Source: Deltaproteobacteria bacterium
GTDB lineage: Bacteria > Myxococcota > Kuafuiibacteriia > Kuafuiibacteriales > Kuafuiibacteriaceae
Assembly (NCBI GenBank): GCA_016703535.1
Contig: JADJBV010000001.1
Coordinates: 3,028,001 to 3,092,000 of the forward strand
Length of the DNA: 64,000 nt
Direction of reading: 5' to 3'
Under the pieces are notes generated by a model. That model was not told the origin of the DNA, searched no databases, and saw only the letters and a list, made by a program, of their open reading frames with translations. Each line of letters begins with the position of its first letter. The first letter of the stretch is position 1. A program made the position numbers and the translations under genes. This document shows, piece by piece, positions 1 through 10,948 of the stretch.

Positions 1-1
1 C

Positions 2-3000
2 ACCGAAGCCTCCAAAGGTTGGGTCGCCGCCGACGCGCCTTATTTGGTGATGGAGTTGGCCACCGGCGGCTCCTTCGATCGGCTGGAGCGGGCCCTCACC
101 TGGCCTGAGCTCTCCCAGCTCCTCCGGACCCTGCTGGACGCCTTGGCCCACGCCCACGCCCGGGGTGTGCTCCACCGGGATCTCAAGCCCGGCAACCTCT
201 TGGTGAGCGGCCCCAAAGACCACCGCGGGGGCCTGAAGTTGACCGACTTCGGCATCGCCCACGCCTTGGAGCGCGACGGCCCCCCACGGGCCCACGAGAT
301 CACCGGCGGCACGCCCGCCTTCATGGCCCCCGAGCAGTTCGAACACGCCTGGCGCGACTACGGACCTTGGACCGATCTCTACGCGGTCGGTTGCATCGCC
401 CACCTCTACGCGACCGGCCGGGTGCCGTTCCCCGGAGAGACGCCCCTGCAGCTGGCGGTGGCCCACCTGAAGCACCCGCCCCCTCGTTTGGTCCCGGTGC
501 ACCCGATGCCCGGAGATTTGGAGGCCTGGATCCTGCGCCTCCTCCAAAAGAAGCCCAACGATCGTTATCAACGGGCCGCCGACGCCGCCTTCGCCTTGGC
601 GGAGTTGGCCCCCGCCGCCTCCTCCCGCCGCGCCATCCCCCAAGAGCCGATCGAAGACGCCTCCACCTGGAGCAACGCCCGGCCCGAAGAGATCGTGACC
701 GAAAGTGTGCAGGTCGAGTGGACGGTGGCCCTGCCCTTCAACGACGAAACCGAGGAACACCCACACAAAGATCTCCTGGCCTACTTCGACGAGGAGAGCG
801 CGCCGGCTTTGCCGGACACCCCGCCGCCTTTTCCCGACGAGCCCCCCCACCCTTTGGCGCGGGTCGTGCCGCCCCTGCCCCCGTTCTGGCGGAGGCCCTC
901 CTTGCGGGGCCCGCCGTTGTCGTTGGTGGGCGTGGGCCTTGGGTTGTTCGGACTACGGCCGATCCCGATGGTGGGCCGGGAGCGAGAACGAGACGTGATC
1001 TGGAGCGCCTTGGCCCGGGTCCGGGAGGAACGTTCGGCCCGGGCGGTGTTGCTCCAGGGCACGGCGGGCACCGGCAAAACGCGCCTGGCCCAGTGGATGG
1101 CCCAGCGGGCCGCCGAGGTCGGCAACGCCATCGTCTGGCGAGCCAGCGCCAGCTTGGACGCCGATCCTTTGCGCCGGATGGTGGCCCGGGCCCTCCGGCT
1201 GGAGGACCTGGCCCGGGACGTCTGCCTGGAGCGATGCCGGACCCTGCTCGAACATCGAGGGTTGTTGGGCAACGACGACGCCGAGGCCTTGACCGAGTTG
1301 GTGCAGCCCACCCCCGCCAACGTGGCCCCGCCCGGCCGAGTGCGGCTCCTCAAGGGGAACGAACGCTACACCTTGGTCCGTCGACTCCTGGAGCAAGAGG
1401 CCAAAGAGCGGCCGGTCTTGGTGTTGCTCGACGACGTCCACCTGTCGACCGAGCTGATCCTCTTCGCCCACACTTTGCTCGAGGCCCAAGCCCGGAGCCC
1501 CAGCCCCATCTTGGTGGTGTTGACCGCCCGCGAAGAGGCCCTCGCCGATCGGCCTCAAGAGGCGAGCCTGCTCCACCACCTGATCGGCTCGGACCGGACG
1601 GATCGGCTGGCGATCTCACCCCTCAACCCCGACGACCACCTCCGCTTGGTCGACGGCCTCCTCCGGCTGGAGCGGCCTTTGGCCCATCAGGTGGCTCGGC
1701 GCACCGCCGGCAACCCATCTTTTATAGTGGAGCTGGTGGCCGACTGGGTCCACCGCGGCGCCCTGGAGCTCGGCCAAGACGGCTTTCGGCTGGCCCCGGG
1801 TGAAAATGGCATCTTGCCCGACGGGGTCCATGAGGTTTGGGCCGAGCGGCTTTCGATCTTGTTGGCGGGCCAGCCCGAAGCGGCGACCTTGGGGTTGGAG
1901 ATCGGCGCGGTGTTGGGTCGCACGGTCTCCCAAGTGGAGTGGTCGGCCACCTGCACCTTGGCGGGCGTGTCTTTTCCCGAAGGTTTGGTCGATCTTTTGG
2001 TGCAAGAGCGGCTGCTCCAGCCCACCTCCAAGGGCTGGTCTTGGGTGTACGGCATGTTGCAAGAGACCGTACAACGTTTGGCCAAAGAGGCCGGCCGTTG
2101 GCCACGCCTCCACTCCTTGGCCGCCGAAACGCTGCTCGAACGCTACGGCCTCTTCACCAAAGGGATGGCGGAGCGGATCGGCAATCACTACGCCGCTGCC
2201 GGCCTCCACAAAGAGGCCTTGCTCCCCCTGCTGCGCGGGGCCGAAGAACGCCTGGCCGCCAGCGAATATCTCGAAGCGCAAGCGCTCTTGCGATCCTACG
2301 AACGTTCACTTTCGGCCCTCGGCGCCCCCAAAGCCGACGCCCGCTGGTGTGAATGTTGGTTGCGGAGGGCCCAGATCGCCCGGGAACAAGGGAGCTACCG
2401 GGACGCCGCCACCTTGGCCGAACGAGCCGCCCTCGGCGCTTCCCGCTGGGACCTGGCGCCCATTTTGGCGGCCGCCAAGTTGGAGGTGGGACGAGTGGCC
2501 CACTTCGAAGGTGATCCAGTTCGGGCGATGGCGGCCTTTCACGAGGCCCAGGTGCTCTACGAAGCGGAGAAGGACGAACTCGGCCAGGCCCAGTGTCACT
2601 TGGGCATCGCCGAGGTCCGTTATCGGGTCGGCAACCTGGCCGGGGCCGCCGACCGCTACCACGACGCCCTCGGGATCTTCGAGCGTTTGGGCGCGCCGGA
2701 GCAGTCCCGTTGCCAGTGGGGGCTGGGCTACATCGCCCTTTGGCGTGGGCAACGAGCGATGGCCATCGAGTGCTTCGAACAACAGCGCAAGTTGGCCGAA
2801 CACGCCGGCAACCGCCACGATCTCGCCCGGGCCATGACGGGCCTGGCCGAGGTGGAGCGGCTCCACGGGGACCTGACCGCCGCCGAGTTGGGTTATCAAG
2901 CGGCCCTCGAGATCTACGAAGCGATCGGCGCGCAAGAGGCGTTGACCTCGCACCTCAACCTGGTCGGGGTGCACCTGGCGGCGGGGCGTTTTGGCGAAGC

Positions 3001-3352
3001 GCGACACCTGCTCGAGACCTTCAAGGCCTCCTTGGGTGGACGAATCGAGGGCGCCACCACCTTTCACGTCGACTGCGCCCTCTTGCCGACGGCGGCGGCC
3101 TTGGGAAACGGGGTCGAGTGGGACCAACTCTTCGAGGGTATCTTGCGATACCTGGACGCGACCCGTTTGGCCGAAGGCGACGTCCCTTGGACGCTGGAGT
3201 TGGCGGCCCGCCAAGCCACGGAGCGGGGGTGGAGCCCACGGGCCCAGGCCGCCCAGGCGCTGGCGGCTCGGCTCTGGCGGGTCTTGGGCGCCGAAGATCG
3301 GGCGCGTCGTTTGGAAGAATCGGCGGCCGAAGCCCTGGCGACCGAACAGTGA
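2..3352 (+). CDS. Ser/Thr protein kinase fused to AAA-type ATPase and TPR region (5' end outside window)
   Basis: The reading frame is open to the left edge, so the N-lobe with the glycine loop and catalytic lysine lies outside the window. The visible part is about 1116 residues. It starts late in the kinase N-lobe and contains HRDLKPGN (His at about residue 58), the DFG triad (82-84) and a GGTPAFMAPEQ activation segment. A Pro-rich linker leads to an AAA_16-like ATPase with P-loop GTAGTGKT (353-360) and a Walker B strand VLVLLDDVH (about 472-480). The C-terminal 350 residues are helical TPR-like repeats. This kinase-ATPase-TPR order resembles the PknK/multidomain STPK family, which senses through the C-terminal part and phosphorylates Ser/Thr. 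Substrates cannot be read from the sequence. One GCAAG-N4-CTTGC dyad (2278-2291) lies in the coding part. Confidence 0.9.
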   Translation, partial: TEASKGWVAADAPYLVMELATGGSFDRLERALTWPELSQLLRTLLDALAHAHARGVLHRDLKPGNLLVSGPKDHRGGLKLTDFGIAHALERDGPPRAHEITGGTPAFMAPEQFEHAWRDYGPWTDLYAVGCIAHLYATGRVPFPGETPLQLAVAHLKHPPPRLVPVHPMPGDLEAWILRLLQKKPNDRYQRAADAAFALAELAPAASSRRAIPQEPIEDASTWSNARPEEIVTESVQVEWTVALPFNDETEEHPHKDLLAYFDEESAPALPDTPPPFPDEPPHPLARVVPPLPPFWRRPSLRGPPLSLVGVGLGLFGLRPIPMVGRERERDVIWSALARVREERSARAVLLQGTAGTGKTRLAQWMAQRAAEVGNAIVWRASASLDADPLRRMVARALRLEDLARDVCLERCRTLLEHRGLLGNDDAEALTELVQPTPANVAPPGRVRLLKGNERYTLVRRLLEQEAKERPVLVLLDDVHLSTELILFAHTLLEAQARSPSPILVVLTAREEALADRPQEASLLHHLIGSDRTDRLAISPLNPDDHLRLVDGLLRLERPLAHQVARRTAGNPSFIVELVADWVHRGALELGQDGFRLAPGENGILPDGVHEVWAERLSILLAGQPEAATLGLEIGAVLGRTVSQVEWSATCTLAGVSFPEGLVDLLVQERLLQPTSKGWSWVYGMLQETVQRLAKEAGRWPRLHSLAAETLLERYGLFTKGMAERIGNHYAAAGLHKEALLPLLRGAEERLAASEYLEAQALLRSYERSLSALGAPKADARWCECWLRRAQIAREQGSYRDAATLAERAALGASRWDLAPILAAAKLEVGRVAHFEGDPVRAMAAFHEAQVLYEAEKDELGQAQCHLGIAEVRYRVGNLAGAADRYHDALGIFERLGAPEQSRCQWGLGYIALWRGQRAMAIECFEQQRKLAEHAGNRHDLARAMTGLAEVERLHGDLTAAELGYQAALEIYEAIGAQEALTSHLNLVGVHLAAGRFGEARHLLETFKASLGGRIEGATTFHVDCALLPTAAALGNGVEWDQLFEGILRYLDATRLAEGDVPWTLELAARQATERGWSPRAQAAQALAARLWRVLGAEDRARRLEESAAEALATEQ
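2278..2291. repeat. GCAAG-N4-CTTGC dyad 1
   Basis: Exact copy, spacer CGCT, inside the kinase/ATPase gene in the frame CAA-GNN-NNC-TTG. Confidence 0.7.
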
Positions 3353-3380
3353 ACCTCGGAAATTCGAGGCCCCAACGTCG

Positions 3381-3409
3381 TTGTCGGGTCGATCGGGCCC
3401 CGCTAGGCT
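3381..3409 (+). promoter_or_regulatory. putative promoter, nearly leaderless
   Basis: TTGTCG (3381-3386), a 17-base spacer and TAGGCT (3404-3409) lie 7 bases before the ATG at 3417, where no Shine-Dalgarno sequence is present. Inferred by analogy to sigma-70 promoters and to the same arrangement at several other genes in this window. Confidence 0.4.
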
Positions 3410-3416
3410 GCTCGAG

Positions 3417-5066
3417 ATGCGCCCCTGGCCTTTGTTGTTCTGCCTCCCCTTGAGTGCCCTCCACTGCGGAGAGACCAAAACCGAACCCCCGCTGGTGTTC
3501 GGCAAGTTGTCAGCGAACCCCAGCCCCTTGATGTTGCCGGCGGGCCCGGTCGGCGGGCGGGTCTTGGCCTCGTTGAGCATCCGCAACGACGCCAGCGGCG
3601 CCGCCCGGGTTTCGGCCACCACCATCACCATGGGGGCCCCGGACTTTACGGTCTCCTCCGATCCCTTCAGCATCGCGCCCTTCAGCAGCCAGAACATCAC
3701 CGTCGCCTTGACGGTGCCCGCCGAAGGTCCGGTCACCGGCGAGTTGACCATCACCCACGACGGCAGCAACGGCCCGACCTTGGTGGTGCCGTTGAGCGGT
3801 GAGGGCCTGTCCCAGACCGAATGCTTCCCGTGCAACGCCCGGCCGCCGCCCACTTGTTTGGCCAACGGCAGCTCCGCCGAATACGTGCTCGGCCCGGCCT
3901 GTGAGGGCACGCTCTGCACCTTTCAACAGGTCGAGACGCCGTGCCCGAGCGGCTGCAGCGCCGAAAGCGGCCGCTGCACCATCCCCAGCAACACCTGCGG
4001 CAGCCCCCTGGCCCCGGCGCCGATCGGCCTCACCACCATGCCCCCGGACGGCGTGGCCCTGGCGTGGTCCGGTGAAGGTTATGGCGCGGTCTGGTCCGAG
4101 CCGAGCGCCGAAGGCCCTCGGGTCTTGTTTCAACGCCTCAACGGTCGAGGGGAGCGGCTCCTCGACCCGATCGATCTGGCGCCGGGAAAAAACGGTGGCC
4201 CCGAGGTCGGCATCGCCGGGGGGCAAGCCGGCTTCGGCGTGGTCCTGCCGGTGATCGGGACCGATGAAGAGGGCCTCGCTTTCGCCTTGATCGGCAAAGA
4301 CGGGACCGTGTTGGCCCAACCGACCCCGATCGGCACCGACGTCCGTTATCTCCGCGCCCCTTCGATCGCCTACAACCCGACCCAAAAAGAGTTCGGCGTC
4401 GCCTACGCCGCGGCGCCCCGGACCCCCGGCTTGCCGACCCAGATCCGCTTCGTTCGTTTCTCCGCCGAAGGCCAACGCCTGGGACAGTTCACGACGGTGT
4501 CCGATCCTCTGACCAACGCCGCCCATCCCCAGCTGGCCTTCGCCGGAGATAAGTATGGCGTCGCGTATGAGCGGGACGTGAGCCCACCGGCCACCGGCGG
4601 CGTGCTCTGGGTGCCCCTCGACGCCACCGGCTTCAAGCTCGGGCCCGAGGTCGAGGTGGCCCCCGGCCCGGGCGGTGTCCCATACTTAATGTCCTCGCAA
4701 GCCCTCGCCGGCAAAGGCGACGGCTTCGGCTTGCTCTACTCGAACCAGTCCACGGGCTTCATCAACCTCTACTTCGTGGAGTTGACCGCCGCCGGCCAGG
4801 TCACCCGGGGTCCCCTGACCGTCACCGACGTCTCGGGCACCACCTGGCAACAAGTCCTGGTCCCGTCCATGACTGGGTTCTGGGCCGGCTGGATCGACGT
4901 CACCAACTTCAACCAACCCCAACGGATGGTCGCGCCGATCTCGGACGTCGTGGGTCCGGCCCTGAGCCAGGGCGTCGGGGCCGAGCTGAGTCTGGCGCCC
5001 AACGGCTGCGACCTCGGGATCGCCACCATCGGCGCTGAGGGTGTCCAACTCCGCGCCGCACCTTAA
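3417..5066 (+). CDS. secreted/lipoprotein-like protein with ASH-type domain and beta-rich C-terminus
   Basis: This is a protein of 549 residues. It begins with a short basic segment, a hydrophobic stretch and Cys17 in the context SALHC; the His at -1 is atypical for a lipobox, so lipidation is uncertain. Residues of about 25-130 form a beta-sandwich with the pattern of choice-of-anchor-D/ASH domains (anchor segment, APDF turn, closing VPLSGEG strand). A Cys-rich stretch follows (about 135-200), then a repetitive beta-rich C-terminal half that could be a propeller. No catalytic motif is recognised. The ATG at 3417 was chosen because it starts the signal peptide and sits 7 bases behind a promoter-like sequence. 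Likely a surface or periplasmic protein of unknown function. Confidence 0.75.
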   Translation: MRPWPLLFCLPLSALHCGETKTEPPLVFGKLSANPSPLMLPAGPVGGRVLASLSIRNDASGAARVSATTITMGAPDFTVSSDPFSIAPFSSQNITVALTVPAEGPVTGELTITHDGSNGPTLVVPLSGEGLSQTECFPCNARPPPTCLANGSSAEYVLGPACEGTLCTFQQVETPCPSGCSAESGRCTIPSNTCGSPLAPAPIGLTTMPPDGVALAWSGEGYGAVWSEPSAEGPRVLFQRLNGRGERLLDPIDLAPGKNGGPEVGIAGGQAGFGVVLPVIGTDEEGLAFALIGKDGTVLAQPTPIGTDVRYLRAPSIAYNPTQKEFGVAYAAAPRTPGLPTQIRFVRFSAEGQRLGQFTTVSDPLTNAAHPQLAFAGDKYGVAYERDVSPPATGGVLWVPLDATGFKLGPEVEVAPGPGGVPYLMSSQALAGKGDGFGLLYSNQSTGFINLYFVELTAAGQVTRGPLTVTDVSGTTWQQVLVPSMTGFWAGWIDVTNFNQPQRMVAPISDVVGPALSQGVGAELSLAPNGCDLGIATIGAEGVQLRAAP

Positions 5067-5221
5067 GTTTTTGCCGTTCCCCGGGCTCAGTTTGGCCTGG
5101 GATCGCCAAGGGTTAACGCCTAAGTCGTTCGGTTTTGACACAACAAAGCGCGTGACCTCGACGATACACCGGTGCTTTGTCCTACATCCGCTCCCGTTCG
5201 CACTCGGAGGAATACACGCAC

Positions 5222-8089
<2,868 letters not shown>

Positions 8090-8099
8090 TGTTCGCCTT

Positions 8100-8130
8100 G
8101 CCGGAGCCGAGGTTCAACTTCGGCTCCGGC
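8100..8130. terminator. putative bidirectional terminator hairpin
   Basis: A perfect 11-bp stem (GCCGGAGCCGA, 8100-8110, with TCGGCTCCGGC, 8120-8130) and a 9-base loop lie between two convergent genes. There is no strong T tract, so its efficiency is unknown; position and symmetry suggest it serves both strands. Confidence 0.6.
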
Positions 8131-8149
8131 GCTTTCCTGCTCCGACTCC

Positions 8150-8494
8150 CTACCAGTTGCTGATCGAACCGAGGTCGTGGACCGCGGTGAACCCCGCCGC
8201 CTTCAAGATGCGGGCGGCTCGGGCGCTGCGTTGGCCACTTCGGCAATAGAGGACCACCGGCTGATCTTTGGCGCCCAGTTCGCTGAGGCGCCGCTCGAGA
8301 TCTTGCACGGGCAAGTTGAGGGCGCCGGGCAAGTGCCCCTCGGTGAACTCACTGCGAGTGCGGACGTCCACCAAACGTGCGCCCTTCTGCACCAACTCCC
8401 GAGCGCCAGCCGAGGAGACGTCGCCCTTCTTGCCGAACATGAAGTAGGCCGCCGCCAAGACGGCGACGGCCAAGAAGATCAGCTTGGGGCTCAT
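8150..8494 (-). CDS. membrane-anchored rhodanese domain protein
   Basis: The 114-residue protein has one N-terminal membrane helix (about residues 3-18) followed by a single rhodanese domain. The motif VDVRTRSEFTEGHLPGALN and the active-site loop CRSGQR are clear, so the persulfide-carrying cysteine is present. The domain probably faces the periplasm, which is inferred from the N-terminal anchor. It is the last gene of a three-gene minus-strand cluster, 7 bases downstream of a small zinc-ribbon-like protein and behind a thioredoxin. This neighbourhood suggests sulfur-carrier or thiol redox chemistry. Start chosen at MSPKL because it begins the anchor helix. Confidence 0.88.
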   Translation of the reverse strand: MSPKLIFLAVAVLAAAYFMFGKKGDVSSAGARELVQKGARLVDVRTRSEFTEGHLPGALNLPVQDLERRLSELGAKDQPVVLYCRSGQRSARAARILKAAGFTAVHDLGSISNW

Positions 8495-8501
8495 CCGTTC
8501 C

Positions 8502-8690
8502 TCACTTGCCGAAGAGGCTCTGGATGAACGTCTTGCGCTCACCCGACGCCTCATTGGCGGGCTTCTGCTTCTCCAAGTGGCACTGACAACGCTCGGCCTT
8601 GGGCACATCCCCCAAGACCTGTTCTACGTGGGCCCCACAACCCGCGAAGGTTGGGCGTCCACACTTTCCACAATTCACTCGTCGGCACAT
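8502..8690 (-). CDS. small Cys-rich protein, possible zinc ribbon
   Basis: A 62-residue protein with the N-terminal pattern CGKCG...GCG and later CQCH. These cysteines and the histidine could bind one metal ion. It resembles a short conserved protein family that I recall from bacteria and plants but cannot name; its function is unknown to me. A purine-rich ribosome site (AGGAGA) precedes the ATG. It lies between the thioredoxin and rhodanese genes with gaps of 22 and 7 bases, so co-transcription is very likely. Confidence 0.75.
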   Translation of the reverse strand: MCRRVNCGKCGRPTFAGCGAHVEQVLGDVPKAERCQCHLEKQKPANEASGERKTFIQSLFGK

Positions 8691-8712
8691 CGATGTTCTC
8701 CTCTCCTGCGGT

Positions 8713-9075
8713 TCAACGGGCTTCAGCGGCGGCGATCTGCCGACGGACTTCGGTCATGTCGAGGGCCTTGATCTGGGTGATCAGGGCGTCCAAGGCGGGG
8801 CCTGGCAACGCGCCAGGTTGAGCGCCCAACACCACGCCGTCCCGCAACACCATCAAGGTGGGGATGGCGCGGATCTCAAAAGCGCTGGCCAAGCCGGGCT
8901 CGGCTTCGGTGTCGATCTTCCCAAAGACCACGTCCGGGTGACGTTTGGCGGCGGCCTCGAAGACCGGCGCAAACGCCCGGCACGGCGCACACCACGAGGC
9001 CCAAAAATCGAGCAGCACGATCCCCTCTTTGGCGACCGACGGGAAACTGGCTTCATTGACGCTAACGGTGGTCAT
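8713..9075 (-). CDS. thioredoxin
   Basis: A 120-residue protein of normal thioredoxin length, with the redox motif WCAPC near residue 26 and the cis-proline segment IPTLMV. No signal peptide is visible, so it should be cytoplasmic and reduce protein disulfides. A good ribosome site (AGGAGG) lies about 6 bases before the ATG at 9075, which decides the start over longer upstream options. It is the first gene of the thioredoxin/zinc-ribbon/rhodanese cluster. Confidence 0.93.
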   Translation of the reverse strand: MTTVSVNEASFPSVAKEGIVLLDFWASWCAPCRAFAPVFEAAAKRHPDVVFGKIDTEAEPGLASAFEIRAIPTLMVLRDGVVLGAQPGALPGPALDALITQIKALDMTEVRRQIAAAEAR

Positions 9076-9148
9076 CAGGCCCTCCTGCAGATGAGAGCCA
9101 AACCAGGTCCCAAGGGGTTCAAAAAAATCGACAGGCCGGGTGATGCCC

Positions 9149-9976
9149 TCAGGACAAACGACGAACCGCGGAGCGAATTCGGGCTTGTACCTCCGGGGGA
9201 ACCTGGGGGACCGGGCTCGCCGCACAAAGGGACAAGGTCCGCTTCAGCGAAGAACAAGCCCCTTCACACCGGGGGCACCCGGCCAGGTGATGTTCCATCT
9301 CGGCACAGACCTGGGCGCTGATCTCTCCCTCGACGTGGCGCGAAAACAGCGAAAGGACGTCGGGGCAACTGGGCAGAGGACCCGGATTGGGGATCTCGAG
9401 GAGCGGCGCCAGTCGGGCCCGCACCTTCAGCCGCGCCCGGTGGAGTCGGCTCTTGACCGCGTCGACGCTCAGGCCCACGACCTTGGCCACCTCGGGGGCC
9501 GTCAAGCCCTCGACGTCCCGCAGCACCAAGACCTCGCGATCGGCACCGGGCAGGCGCGCGATCGCCTCTTCCAGGGCCACCTCCAGCTCCCGATCTTCGG
9601 CGATCCGCTCGGCGTTGGGGGACGGATCTTGGACCTCGGGCGCGTCGGCGTCCAAGGCGCCGAGATCGGACTCCAGCGGCTTCTTCCTTCTTCGGCGCGC
9701 GCAGTAGCTGCGAGCGATGCTGTAGATCCAGGTCGAGAGGGAGGCGTCGCCGCGGAAAGAAGACAACTCCTTGGCCATCGCCAACATGGTCTCTTGGACC
9801 ACGTCTTCGGCGTCCGACCGATCACCGCAGAGCCGCAGCCCAAAGCGATAGATCCGGGCTTGGTATCGCTCGAGCAGCACCTCGAGGGCGGCCCGATCCC
9901 CGGTCCGCGCGGCCTCGAGGAGAGCGGCCTCCGTGCGTTCGGTCACGGCCTCTGTTCCTGACACGACCGGACCCAC
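9149..9976 (-). CDS. ECF sigma factor fused to a C-terminal anti-sigma-type zinc finger
   Basis: Residues of about 15-95 form sigma region 2 (with AEDVVQET and the WIYSIAR promoter-melting segment) and about 130-190 region 4 (LPGADREVLVLR, then the helix-turn-helix AKVVGLSVDAVKSRLHRAR). The last 70 residues carry a zf-HC2-like finger with HLAGCPRC, the His-x3-Cys-x2-Cys signature of zinc-binding anti-sigma domains. No separate membrane anti-sigma factor is adjacent, so the fused finger may regulate the sigma factor in cis; that is inference. The start is uncertain (GTG at 9976, or in-frame GTGs at 9964 and 9946). It is divergent from the PilZ gene. Confidence 0.88.
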   Translation of the reverse strand: MGPVVSGTEAVTERTEAALLEAARTGDRAALEVLLERYQARIYRFGLRLCGDRSDAEDVVQETMLAMAKELSSFRGDASLSTWIYSIARSYCARRRRKKPLESDLGALDADAPEVQDPSPNAERIAEDRELEVALEEAIARLPGADREVLVLRDVEGLTAPEVAKVVGLSVDAVKSRLHRARLKVRARLAPLLEIPNPGPLPSCPDVLSLFSRHVEGEISAQVCAEMEHHLAGCPRCEGACSSLKRTLSLCAASPVPQVPPEVQARIRSAVRRLS

Positions 9977-9998
9977 CTGGCTACGGCCGGCCGGGAGG

Positions 9999-10027
9999 TT
10001 GACCTGATCTTGAGCCGGCCCTATCCA
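9999..10027 (+). promoter_or_regulatory. putative promoter of PilZ gene
   Basis: TTGACC (9999-10004), 17 bases, TATCCA (10022-10027); the ATG follows 11 bases later at 10039 without a Shine-Dalgarno sequence. Inferred from spacing and similarity to sigma-70 promoters. Confidence 0.4.
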
Positions 10028-10038
10028 GGGGTTCGCGT

Positions 10039-10944
10039 ATGGAGCACCTCCGGCGAGACCCTCGCTTCGTCACCCGGCAGCAGGTCGAGCTGGCCGCGGC
10101 CGATCGCACCGCGGTCCGGAAGATCTGGACGGACAACATCTCGAAGGGCGGGCTTTTTGTGGTCACCGACGATCCACCGTCGCTGCGCTCCCGGGTGACG
10201 GTGCGTTTGACCGTGGAAGGCGGAGAGTTGGCCCTCGACGCCGAGGTGGTCCACGTGGTGGCCCCAGAAGACGCGAAGGCCTGGGGCACCGCCGCCGGGG
10301 TGGGCCTGCAGTTCGTCGCCCTCAACGACAAACAACGGGCCGCCCTGGGCGCCTATTGCGACGGCTTGGCCGCCAAACTCGCGGCGGCCGAGTCGACCGA
10401 CCTCCCGAGGACCAAAGCTCCCGTCAACGAACTGCAAGGTGCCTTGCACGCCCTCTTCACCGGCACCGACGCCAACGACCTCTACGGGGCGATCGGCGTC
10501 AAGAGCGACGCCAGCGCCACAGACATCGAAGCACGGCTGGCGGCCTTGGGTGAGTTGTTTGGGCAACGCCACAAGGCCCTGCCCCCAGCCCAGCTGGCCC
10601 GCCAAGAAAACGCGCTCAAGTTGTTGCCCCGGATCCGGCGGCTCCTGGGTGATCCGGCGAGACGCCTGGATCATGACCTGCGGCGGGGGCTGATCAGGGC
10701 CGAAGTTTTGGCCCAAAAGCCGCTCCACGAACAGCGGAAGCTCCGGGATGCGTGGAAGGTCGCCTTTCCGGAGCGGATCATCGAAGCCGAATCGACCAGC
10801 CTCGCGGCCGCGGAGTTGGCGACGACCGGCGACTATCCCAAGGCGGCTCAGCTCGGGGAACAGGCCCTCCGCCTCGACCCTTTGAACGCGGCCCTCCGGG
10901 AGACCGTCCGCGAGTGGAAAAAAAGCGGCGCCAAAAAGAGCTGA
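10039..10944 (+). CDS. PilZ domain protein with degenerate J-domain-like segment and C-terminal TPR
   Basis: This is a 301-residue protein. Residues of about 5-110 form a PilZ domain starting with RRDPRF and containing the NISKGGLFV strand, which fits the c-di-GMP-binding pattern RxxxR...(D/N)xSxxG. A segment near 150-215 resembles a DnaJ-type domain (DLYGAIGV at its start, DPARR at its end), but the His-Pro-Asp loop is replaced by RHK, so DnaK stimulation is unlikely. The last 50 residues look like a TPR (GDYPKAAQLGEQALRLDP). Such PilZ/J-like/TPR chimeras occur in myxobacteria; the partner is unknown. A GCAAG-N4-CTTGC dyad lies at 10434-10447. Confidence 0.8.
   Translation: MEHLRRDPRFVTRQQVELAAADRTAVRKIWTDNISKGGLFVVTDDPPSLRSRVTVRLTVEGGELALDAEVVHVVAPEDAKAWGTAAGVGLQFVALNDKQRAALGAYCDGLAAKLAAAESTDLPRTKAPVNELQGALHALFTGTDANDLYGAIGVKSDASATDIEARLAALGELFGQRHKALPPAQLARQENALKLLPRIRRLLGDPARRLDHDLRRGLIRAEVLAQKPLHEQRKLRDAWKVAFPERIIEAESTSLAAAELATTGDYPKAAQLGEQALRLDPLNAALRETVREWKKSGAKKS
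10434..10447. repeat. GCAAG-N4-CTTGC dyad 2
   Basis: Exact copy, spacer GTGC, extended to TGCAAG...CTTGCA, in the PilZ gene. Confidence 0.7.
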
Positions 10945-10948
10945 AGGC

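Noticed and set aside
5135..5168. Perfect TTGACA with GATACA downstream, as promoter of the DUF4215 lipoprotein
   Set aside because: The spacer is 22 bases, too long for a sigma-70 promoter; kept only as a possible -35 element.
8285..8299. CTTGC-N4-GCAAG, the dyad with arms exchanged
   Set aside because: Only one copy was seen, as expected by chance; useful as a control for the GCAAG-N4-CTTGC motif.
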